NCBI GenBank assembly: GCA_963717445.1
Contig: OY970334.1
Span: 744,001 to 808,000 of the forward strand
DNA: 64,000 bases
Reading direction: 5' to 3'
DNA from: JAGVPT01 sp963717445
GTDB taxonomy: Bacteria > Bacteroidota > Ignavibacteria > UBA10030 > UBA8401
The notes beneath the pieces are model-generated. The model had not been told where the DNA came from and made no database searches. It worked only from the letters and a program-made list of their open reading frames with translations. Shown here piece after piece: positions 27,293 through 34,275 of this stretch. Within the stretch, counting starts at the first letter, position 1. The number at the start of each line of letters is the position of its first letter. The translations under genes were made by a program, and so were the position numbers.

Positions 27293-28198
27293 TCAGAATT
27301 TCGACAAGTCCCGGAATGACCGGAATCGATCTTGAATTTTCAAATGTGTCAAGTCGTTCAAACCGTCGACGCCAAATTTCTCGACGCAGAACGAGGCCAT
27401 TGCGCTCCCGTATATAACCGCTTTCTTCAAATTCTCATCGGAGACGTCGTCGCTTTTTTCAAGCCAGCCGATAAAGCCGCCGGCAAATGAATCTCCGGCA
27501 CCCGTCGGGTCATTGATGTTTTCCATCGGATACGCAGGCGCAGAGAAAATCGTATTTTCGGTGAGAAGGATGGCCCCATGTTCCCCTTTTTTGATGATAA
27601 GAATTTTCGGTCCCATGCCGATAACTTTTTTCCCCGCACGGATGAGATTCGGTTCCTGCGTCAGAAGCCGGGCCTCAGAGTCGTTAATAATGAGGACGTC
27701 GAAGTGTTTCATGGTCTTCATCAATTCATCTCGTTTCCCTTCAATCCAAAAATTCATCGTATCTCCTACCACGAGCTTCGGCTTTTCGATTTGGTCCAGG
27801 ACTTTTCGCTGAAGCACCGGGTCGATATTTCCCAGGCACACATATTTGCTCTTCCTGTATGATTCCGGGATTTTCGGGTCGAATTTTTCAAACACGTTAA
27901 GTTTCGTGAACAACGTGTCGCGCATATTCAAGTCGTAGTGATACTTTCCCGACCAGCGGAAAGTCTTGCCATTTTCGATTCGCTGCAGACCTTCAAGGTC
28001 GATGTTCCGCGCTTCAAGAAACGAGATCGCATCACTCGGAAAATCTCCCCCGACAACCCCGACCATTCGAACCTGCGACGCAAAATAACTTGCCGCAGTG
28101 GATATATAGACGGCCGAACCCCCGAGCGTTTGTTGCGCTTTCCCAAACGGTGTCTCGATGGTGTCGAGTGCAAGTGAACCGACGACTAATACACTCAC
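27293..28198 (-). CDS. PfkB family sugar/nucleoside kinase
   Basis: A ribokinase-fold kinase of 301 residues. It begins MSVLVVGSLALDTIETPFGK and has the PfkB signature near the C-terminus, NDPTGAGDSFAGGFIGWL, whose Asp is the catalytic base. A G-G motif for substrate binding occurs near residue 26 (TLGGSAVYIS). The substrate is not clear; adenosine-kinase-like or sugar kinases are candidates. Being 14 bp upstream of mtnA suggests a possible purine/ribose salvage link, but this is inference from neighbourhood only. Confidence 0.88.
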   Translation of the reverse strand: MSVLVVGSLALDTIETPFGKAQQTLGGSAVYISTAASYFASQVRMVGVVGGDFPSDAISFLEARNIDLEGLQRIENGKTFRWSGKYHYDLNMRDTLFTKLNVFEKFDPKIPESYRKSKYVCLGNIDPVLQRKVLDQIEKPKLVVGDTMNFWIEGKRDELMKTMKHFDVLIINDSEARLLTQEPNLIRAGKKVIGMGPKILIIKKGEHGAILLTENTIFSAPAYPMENINDPTGAGDSFAGGFIGWLEKSDDVSDENLKKAVIYGSAMASFCVEKFGVDGLNDLTHLKIQDRFRSFRDLSKF

Positions 28199-28303
28199 GT
28201 GTTTCTCCTTTAGCGATACTTAAAATTTTTAGAATAAACCAGATCCAAGGATATGCCGCTCATCTTGCAACAGACACAGAGCAACAACTTCAACTTCTCT
28301 TTT

Positions 28304-28780
28304 TTAGTCATGTCCCTGTATAATTTCGGTTAACAACGAAGCCAATTTCCCTTTCACAATATACTCATGAATTATGTTTAATGCTTGGATTTGCCCTGGC
28401 CAGACGAGAAGCTCTTTCGCCCGCTCCATGGTACACCATTCGAATTCATAGTGTTCCTTTGAGAGAGTCGGCATAGAACCGGCGGGTACCTGCGCTGCGA
28501 ATACTGCCGAGATATGAACAACATCTCTTTTGGGGTTCAAAAATGTGTTCATGTGAGGAACAAGCCAATACCGCTCGGGAGCAAGTCCGGTTTCTTCGTT
28601 CAATTCTCTCAACGATGCTTTGATCGCCGTCTCATTCCCTTCGATTGAGCCGCTCACAAATTGCCACGTATCGGGATAAATCCTGTCGGTCTTGGAGCGG
28701 CGAAGAAGAAGAAACATCGGGCCATTGTCCGTAAAGCAGAATATGCACACTTCAACAATATTGCATTCTATCGTAGCCAT
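28304..28780 (-). CDS. Nudix hydrolase
   Basis: A 158-residue pyrophosphohydrolase with a complete Nudix box: GSIEGNETAIKASLRELNEE followed by TG. It hydrolyses a nucleoside diphosphate linked to another moiety. The overall appearance (VEVCIFCFTDNGPMFLLLRR, DTWQFVSGSIEG) resembles the dihydroneopterin triphosphate pyrophosphatase (NudB-like) group, but substrate cannot be fixed. Its first codons overlap the end of the upstream pseudouridine synthase gene by 13 bp. Confidence 0.88.
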   Translation of the reverse strand: MATIECNIVEVCIFCFTDNGPMFLLLRRSKTDRIYPDTWQFVSGSIEGNETAIKASLRELNEETGLAPERYWLVPHMNTFLNPKRDVVHISAVFAAQVPAGSMPTLSKEHYEFEWCTMERAKELLVWPGQIQALNIIHEYIVKGKLASLLTEIIQGHD

Positions 28781-29517
28781 TGCGAACCGCTCTTTTGAAG
28801 TTGAGTGATCTCTTGCTTTGTCAAAAGCCTGGTGCCTCCAACAGGAAGCAACCCCAACTGAAGTGGGCCGATTGAAATCCGCTGAAGTGCAACCACCAGA
28901 TGGCCGATTGCTTCAAACATTTTCCTTATCTGCCTGTTTTTGCCTTCAACAATCGTAACGTCGCAGCATGTAGACGTTTCATTGTGAATAATGTTCGCAA
29001 CTGAGGCGGGAAGGGTCGTATATTTTTCCTCAATCCTTATTCCCTTCCCGATTTTCTCAGAGAGTTCTTGGCTCACAGTACCATCTGCAACAACGCGATA
29101 CGTCTTTGGAACCCTTGAGCCCGGATTTGTCAACCGTTCCCCGAGTTGAGAATCGTTCGTAAATAACAGCGCGCCGGAAGTTTCTTTGTCCAATCTTCCC
29201 ACAGGAAAAATGAACGGCTTGCCTTTCGGCAAAAGGTCAAACACGGTTTTCCTTCCGCGTTCATCTGCCCGCGTCGTCACAATTCCGGCAGGTTTATTCA
29301 TCAGAAGATAGATGAATTCTTTTTTGGACGTAAGAGGCTGTGCTTCGACCTGAATCGTATCAATCGACGGGTCAACGCGCAATGCCGGTTGGACAATAAT
29401 TCTACCGTTGACAGAAACTTTTCTTTCAACGATGAGTTTTTCGGCTTGAGCGCGAGAGCAATATCCGAGTTTTGAAAGAGCGCGGGATAAGCTGACTACA
29501 TGTTTGGGTTGCAGCAC
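28768..29517 (-). CDS. Pseudouridine synthase, RsuA/RluB/RluF family (second copy)
   Basis: A 249-residue enzyme with an N-terminal S4 domain (VVSLSRALSKLGYCSRAQAE) and the catalytic motif PVGRLDKETSGALLFTND. The end (VEGKNRQIRKMFEAIGH, then ISIGPLQLG) matches the family. It is distinct from the paralogue at 18053-18817. The two probably modify different positions in rRNA. The IGPLQLG ending is more typical of RluB/E/F-like proteins than of RsuA, but the target is uncertain. It lies 4 bp from the upstream SDR gene. Confidence 0.9.
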   Translation of the reverse strand: MLQPKHVVSLSRALSKLGYCSRAQAEKLIVERKVSVNGRIIVQPALRVDPSIDTIQVEAQPLTSKKEFIYLLMNKPAGIVTTRADERGRKTVFDLLPKGKPFIFPVGRLDKETSGALLFTNDSQLGERLTNPGSRVPKTYRVVADGTVSQELSEKIGKGIRIEEKYTTLPASVANIIHNETSTCCDVTIVEGKNRQIRKMFEAIGHLVVALQRISIGPLQLGLLPVGGTRLLTKQEITQLQKSGSQWLR

Positions 29518-29521
29518 GAAC

Positions 29522-30433
29522 CTAAAATCCTTTATGGATATTCTCCACCAGCCTCAACGGAACAATCCCAAAATCGTCGAAAAATTCCTTCCACCGATCG
29601 GAAACGTTTTCTTCTTCAAGCATTGTTATCTGGTCGCGGGATACGGGGAAAAATTTGAAACCGCCGAGCATCGATGCGATGAATTTCATCATCACCATCG
29701 GTTGATGAATTTTAATTTTATGTTTTCCCGCAACGTATGCAACCATATCAAGCAATTCATTATACGAGTAGCGGTCCGGGCCGGCCACATCATACGTTTT
29801 TCCTACAGATCCGTCATGCGCGAGTGCTTGCACAAATCCTTCCGAGACATTCTGAAGTGCGACGGGTTGAAATCGATACTTCCCGTCACCGAGCACGGGA
29901 ACAATAAACGGTACCATGTGTAGGAGGTTTTGCAAAACACTTATAAAATTTGTTAACCCTTCTTTTTCATTCCCGAACACCAATGACGGTCGAAATATTG
30001 TCCACCGGAGTCCGCTTGCTTTAAGATATTCCTCGGCCCGAAACTTCGTCTCCTGGTATTTTGTCGCTGCGTCTTGCCGGACGCCGAGCGCGCTCATTTG
30101 AATGAAACGCGCCGCTCCTGTTTTTTGAGCCGCGTCGACAAGCAATTTTGTGCCAAGAAAATGGACACCTTCAAACGTCATCCCCTTTTTCGGAAATTCT
30201 CGGAGCAATCCCGGGAGATTAATTATTGCATTGCATGACTGTAGCGCGTCGCGGTACGATTCCGGCCTCTGGATGTCCCCATTCACAACTGCAACACTCT
30301 CGGCAATTCCTTCCGGAAGCTTTGCCACAGACTCTTTGCGAACTAGGAGCACAGGAGCGTGGCCAGACTTCAATAAGTCGCGAAGAACTTGCCGCCCAAC
30401 ATAACCGGTCGCACCGGTCAAAAATACTCGCAT
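29522..30433 (-). CDS. Atypical short-chain dehydrogenase (NDUFA9/complex I assembly-like)
   Basis: A 303-residue NAD(P)-binding Rossmann protein. The nucleotide motif GATGYVGRQVLRDLLKSGH opens the protein. The middle (NLPGLLREFPKKGMTFEGVH, then RFIQMSALGV and YQETKFRAEEYLKASGLRWT) is typical of the NDUFA9-like atypical SDR group, in which the canonical YxxxK is modified to YQETK. Enzyme activity and substrate are unknown; roles in quinone or lipid metabolism have been proposed for relatives. A repeat region of 231 bp lies upstream. Confidence 0.85.
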   Translation of the reverse strand: MRVFLTGATGYVGRQVLRDLLKSGHAPVLLVRKESVAKLPEGIAESVAVVNGDIQRPESYRDALQSCNAIINLPGLLREFPKKGMTFEGVHFLGTKLLVDAAQKTGAARFIQMSALGVRQDAATKYQETKFRAEEYLKASGLRWTIFRPSLVFGNEKEGLTNFISVLQNLLHMVPFIVPVLGDGKYRFQPVALQNVSEGFVQALAHDGSVGKTYDVAGPDRYSYNELLDMVAYVAGKHKIKIHQPMVMMKFIASMLGGFKFFPVSRDQITMLEEENVSDRWKEFFDDFGIVPLRLVENIHKGF

Positions 30434-30532
30434 GGTAGTTCATTCGCCGACGTGAATATAAAAAGAATTTGGTAAGACTTCAAACAGCGGGTAGTGGGCC
30501 GCTACTTTGAGTATTCAAGATAGAAAAGGAAT

Positions 30533-30626
30533 TGTCATGCCCGCGAAAGCGGGCATCCAGACCTAATTGAATGGATTCCGGCTTTCGCTCGACAGAGTCC
30601 GTCGCAGCCTGACGACCGGAATGACA
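30533..30626. repeat. Interspersed palindromic repeat (TGTCATGCCCGCG...CCGGAATGACA type)
   Basis: The segment opens with TGTCATGCCCGCGAAAGCGG, which forms a short hairpin, and closes with CCGGAATGACA, so the outer ends are complementary (TGTCAT/ATGACA). Repeats of this appearance are scattered in intergenic regions of many environmental bacteria. It lies downstream of the P1 peptidase stop. Confidence 0.75.
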
Positions 30627-30664
30627 TTTACTTTGAATGTGTACCAACACCAAACAGCGCAGGA

Positions 30665-31576
30665 TCAGGAAATCGGCTTGGAATGTTTCACGGCTGCTCG
30701 AATTGATTCCGCCGTCGCTTCAGCTCCCATTTCAGCGACAAGGTCGATGGGAGCAGAAATTTCGCCCGCGCTAAGCGCAAAAGTAGTATCCCCGTCGAAC
30801 GTCGTGTGGGAAGGAATGACCGCACGCGCCATCCCGTCGTGAGCGCGTTGTGCGATACGATGGCAGTCAACTTTGCTCAAACGAGCATTCGTGGCAACAA
30901 CAACGAGCGTTGTGTTGATATTCCGTGTCAGCAAGCTTTGATCTTGTAAACTGCTCAGTCGACCCTCGCTACCCAAAAATTTTCCGCCCTGTTGCGCTCC
31001 CGCAAGAATATTCCCGTCACGTCCTACGACATCGCCTACGGCATTCACTACGGCGAGAGCGCCGACAATAACCTTGCCCATGTTGAGAGAAACTGTACCG
31101 ACGCCCCCCATCATGGCGGAGTTCAGCCCGTGCCATTTGCCGACGGTCGCGCCCCTTCCAACTCCGACATTTCCCTCCTCAACACTCACAGAAGCGTTTT
31201 TACACGCTTGGTATGCATCATCCGGTGTCGGAAAAATTTTTGAATCGCCGACATTCAAATCAAAAATAACTGCCGACGGAACAATCGGCACGAGGGCCCA
31301 TGGCGTTTGGTACCCTATCTTCCGTTCAGCTAAAAATTTCATGACACCGTTTGCCGCGCCAAGACCGAAAGCACTCCCGCCCGTGAGGAGAATTGCATGA
31401 ATTGCTTGCGTCTGCTTATCCGGGGCCAGCAATGCAAGCTCCCGCGATCCCGGGGCACTGCCCCGCACGTCACAACTCGCGATTGTTTTTGGAGGACATA
31501 GAACAACCGTACAACCGGTCAATGCGACATTATTTGTGTAATGACCAACCACTATTCCGGGAACATCTGTGATCAT
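30665..31576 (-). CDS. P1 family (DmpA/S58) N-terminal-nucleophile peptidase
   Basis: A 303-residue member of the DmpA aminopeptidase family, which matures by self-cleavage before an internal nucleophile. Signatures: ITDVPGIVVGHYTN at the start, LLTGGSAFGLGAANGVMKFL, and GGVGTVSLNMGKVIVGALAV around the expected cleavage site. Family members cut N-terminal residues, beta-amino or D-amino peptides. Substrate is unknown here. The ATG directly abuts the stop of the upstream SpoU methyltransferase, so they are cotranscribed. Confidence 0.9.
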   Translation of the reverse strand: MITDVPGIVVGHYTNNVALTGCTVVLCPPKTIASCDVRGSAPGSRELALLAPDKQTQAIHAILLTGGSAFGLGAANGVMKFLAERKIGYQTPWALVPIVPSAVIFDLNVGDSKIFPTPDDAYQACKNASVSVEEGNVGVGRGATVGKWHGLNSAMMGGVGTVSLNMGKVIVGALAVVNAVGDVVGRDGNILAGAQQGGKFLGSEGRLSSLQDQSLLTRNINTTLVVVATNARLSKVDCHRIAQRAHDGMARAVIPSHTTFDGDTTFALSAGEISAPIDLVAEMGAEATAESIRAAVKHSKPIS

Positions 31577-32395
31577 TTATGTCGTTTCACCTTTTTGCTG
31601 AAACGCATGGTGTGCGAGAAAAACTCCCGCCGCAACGCCGGCGTTCAACGATTCAGCTTTTCCAAATTTCGGGATGACAATATGTTTGTCAAGCATTTTT
31701 GCAATTTCCGGAGAAATTCCCCACGCCTCATTCCCAATAACAATCACAGATTTTTTCGGCCAAACAGTGGTGCGGAGATCGGTGTTTCCCGATACTTCTG
31801 CGCCGAATAGTATGAATCCGTTTTTTTGCAATCTTCCCAGCAAATCTGCGAAGCGGTCTGTCTTATCCGAGCAATCAAAGATAGGCAAATGAAAGATCGA
31901 TCCTACCGTCGACCGAACAACCTTCGGATTGTAAAGTTCAACACAATGCTGGCTGAGGAGGATCGCGTCGAGACCGAACCAATCGCTTGTGCGAATGATA
32001 GCACCGAGATTTCCAGGGTCGGCAATCCGGTCGAGCGCGGCGACAAAAGCATGATGCCGCTTCTGCAATTTTTCGAATTCGCTATTAACATTAAACGAAA
32101 GTTTCTTTACAACTGCAGCGATCCCTTGAGCCGTCTCTGTATCTGCGATGAGCGCGAATTCTTTCTGTGAAATCTCAAACCGCTCCTTTGATTTTTTCGC
32201 CGCTAATAAAAGGGCGGACGCATGCTGATGATTGTCCTTCGCTTCTTTCGTGGAGATCAGAATTTCAATTTCTTTCAAAGCCTCGCACGCTTCCTCGACG
32301 CTCCTCCATCCTTCGACAAGAAACACACCTTCCTTTTCGCGATGCTTCTTTTGTGAAAGACTCTTCAAATACTGGAATTTTGATTTACTTAACAT
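31577..32395 (-). CDS. TrmH/SpoU family RNA 2'-O-methyltransferase
   Basis: SAM-dependent ribose methyltransferase with a trefoil knot, 272 residues. It has an N-terminal substrate-binding domain (about 1-105; LKSLSQKKHREKEGVFLVEG) and the SpoU domain with motif 1 DRIADPGNLGAIIRTSDWFG, motif 2 VIGNEAWGISPEI and motif 3 IPKFGKAESLNAGVAAGVFL. The layout resembles RlmB/AviRb-type rRNA methyltransferases. The exact target is not predictable. Confidence 0.92.
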   Translation of the reverse strand: MLSKSKFQYLKSLSQKKHREKEGVFLVEGWRSVEEACEALKEIEILISTKEAKDNHQHASALLLAAKKSKERFEISQKEFALIADTETAQGIAAVVKKLSFNVNSEFEKLQKRHHAFVAALDRIADPGNLGAIIRTSDWFGLDAILLSQHCVELYNPKVVRSTVGSIFHLPIFDCSDKTDRFADLLGRLQKNGFILFGAEVSGNTDLRTTVWPKKSVIVIGNEAWGISPEIAKMLDKHIVIPKFGKAESLNAGVAAGVFLAHHAFQQKGETT

Positions 32396-32478
32396 GATGC
32401 TGTTGGCTGTTGGGTTTTAGGTTAAAGTTATAAGTCTTGGGTTTTAGATTTCAACTTCTCACTTTTAACTTTTCACTT
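32396..32478. other. AT-rich spacer with short CACTTTTAAC-like direct repeats
   Basis: Between the mutase stop and the SpoU methyltransferase start lies a stretch with repeated units such as ACTTTTAACTTTTCACTTTTAAC-like words and TTGGGTTTTAG. It looks like degraded simple-sequence repeat. No gene is seen. Confidence 0.5.
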
Positions 32479-34068
32479 TTAACTGGTATATTCTCCCCAC
32501 ACTTCCCTCAACACGTCCGAAATTTCTCCGATTGTGGCGTACACTTCTACTGCTTGTAAAATGTGCGGGACTACATTGTCCGTTCCTTTTGCAGCTTCAA
32601 GCACATTGCGAAGGCTTTGTTTTACCGACTGCGCGTCGCGGGATCTTTTTATGGCATTCAGCCGCTGAGTCTGTTCGGCCCGAATGGATTCGTTCACCTG
32701 CAATAGCTTCTGAGATACTTTCTCTTCCACCTGCAACGCGTTCACACCTACAATGAGCTTTTCTTTTTCATCAATTGCTTTTTGATATTTGTAAGCGCTT
32801 TCCCCAATTTCGGACTGATAGAACTGCGCTTCAATCGCTTTTACAGCACCGCCAAGCGCATCGATTTTCCGGAGATATTCTCTTGCTCGATTTTCGGTTT
32901 CATCGGTAAGCGATTCGACAAAATATGATCCGGCAAGGGGGTCAACGGTTTCGGTAACACCGGATTCGAAGGCAATGATTTGCTGCGTCCGCAGAGCCAG
33001 CCGTGCGTTCTCTTCGGTGGGAAGGGCAAGCGCTTCGTCTTTGCTGTTCACATGCAGCGATTGACATCCGCCGAGAACGGCAGCCAGCGCCTGGATCGTC
33101 GTCCGTGGAACGTTATTATCGATCTGCTGTGCAGTAAGTGTCGAACCGCCCGTCTGGGCATGAAAACGAAGCTTCATCGCATCGGGATTTGTCGCACCAA
33201 ATTCGTCTCTCATCATCGAAGCCCACAAACGCCGTGCAGCGCGGAACTTCGCAACTTCCTCAAGAAAATTATTATGAGCGTTGAAAAAAAAGGAAAGCCG
33301 GGGTGCGAAGAGATCAACCGGCAATCCAGCTTTGACAGCAGCAGAAACATATTCGCGTGCGTTTGCTAGAGTGAATGCGACTTCTTGAACTGCCGTCGAA
33401 CCCGCTTCCCGAATATGGTATCCGCTGATCGAAATTGTATTCCAGCTCGGCAGGTTTTCACTGCACCACGAAAAAATATCAGTGACAAGTCTCATAGATT
33501 GCCGCGGCGGATAAATGTATGTTCCGCGCGCAATGTATTCTTTCAAAATGTCGTTTTGAATTGTACCGGAAAGAGTTTTCAGGTCCGCAAGTTGTTTTTT
33601 TGCGAGTGCGACATACATAGAAAGCAACACCGCTGCCGTTGCGTTAATCGTCATTGAAGTGGAAATGTCCTGAAGTCTGATTCCGCCGAAAAGTGTTTCG
33701 ATGTCTGCAAGGGTATCGATTGCTACGCCGACCTTCCCGACTTCCCCTTCAGCGAGTGCATGGTCGGAGTCATAGCCCATTTGCGTCGGAAGATCGAAAG
33801 CAACAGAGAGGCCTGTTGTTCCGTTCGCCAGCAAGTATTTGTATCGTTCATTGGATTGTTTTGCTGTGCCGAACCCGGCGTACTGGCGCATCGTCCAAAG
33901 CTTTGACCGATACATTGCAGGATGAACTCCGCGCGTAAAAGGAAATTCGCCGGCATTTCCGAGCTTCTCACGATAATCAAAATCCGAGGGGACATACTGC
34001 TGGCGGATTTCAATTCCAGAATCTGTTTTAAACTGCCGCGGTCTTTCTTTAGACATCGGTCGAGCCAT
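32479..34068 (-). CDS. Methylmalonyl-CoA mutase large (catalytic) subunit, split type
   Basis: Adenosylcobalamin-dependent interconversion of methylmalonyl- and succinyl-CoA. The protein has about 529 residues and comprises only the substrate-binding TIM barrel. It ends at EISDVLREVWGEY, as in split mutases whose B12-binding subunit is a separate gene; that subunit is not in the window. Signatures: PFTRGVHPAMYRSKLWTMRQ, GTIQNDILKEYIARGTYIYP. The Tyr in the first and the Arg in the second are residues associated with methylmalonyl-CoA rather than isobutyryl-CoA specificity. The ATG at 34068 follows a TTG and overlaps the small membrane protein gene. Confidence 0.9.
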   Translation of the reverse strand: MARPMSKERPRQFKTDSGIEIRQQYVPSDFDYREKLGNAGEFPFTRGVHPAMYRSKLWTMRQYAGFGTAKQSNERYKYLLANGTTGLSVAFDLPTQMGYDSDHALAEGEVGKVGVAIDTLADIETLFGGIRLQDISTSMTINATAAVLLSMYVALAKKQLADLKTLSGTIQNDILKEYIARGTYIYPPRQSMRLVTDIFSWCSENLPSWNTISISGYHIREAGSTAVQEVAFTLANAREYVSAAVKAGLPVDLFAPRLSFFFNAHNNFLEEVAKFRAARRLWASMMRDEFGATNPDAMKLRFHAQTGGSTLTAQQIDNNVPRTTIQALAAVLGGCQSLHVNSKDEALALPTEENARLALRTQQIIAFESGVTETVDPLAGSYFVESLTDETENRAREYLRKIDALGGAVKAIEAQFYQSEIGESAYKYQKAIDEKEKLIVGVNALQVEEKVSQKLLQVNESIRAEQTQRLNAIKRSRDAQSVKQSLRNVLEAAKGTDNVVPHILQAVEVYATIGEISDVLREVWGEYTS

Positions 34069-34240
34069 CAAATGGATTGTTGCCGCCGCTTCTTTTTTTC
34101 AATAGATAATAAATGACAGGTGGGACAAAGATAATGAAAAGAAAGAAGATTTTGAAGAAGATGTAGAGAATGGCGGTTATTGCTAAACTGATAAGAATAA
34201 TCAGTGTGGAAATAAGATTTGTTTTCTGTCGAATGTCCAT
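34049..34240 (-). CDS. Small membrane protein overlapping the mutase start
   Basis: A 63-residue protein beginning MDIRQKTNLISTLIILISLA with two very hydrophobic stretches (about 8-30 and 28-48) and a basic/polar tail (KKRSGGNNPFDGSTDV). It is not recognised as a family. A weak ribosome-binding GGA precedes the ATG. The last 20 bp overlap the start of the mutase gene, and comEC ends 36 bp upstream. The overlap and hydrophobic pattern favour a real gene, but a chance frame cannot be excluded. Confidence 0.5.
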   Translation of the reverse strand: MDIRQKTNLISTLIILISLAITAILYIFFKIFFLFIIFVPPVIYYLLKKRSGGNNPFDGSTDV

Positions 34241-34275
34241 AATTCCAAAGTCCAGCTATTTTCTCACAAATATAC

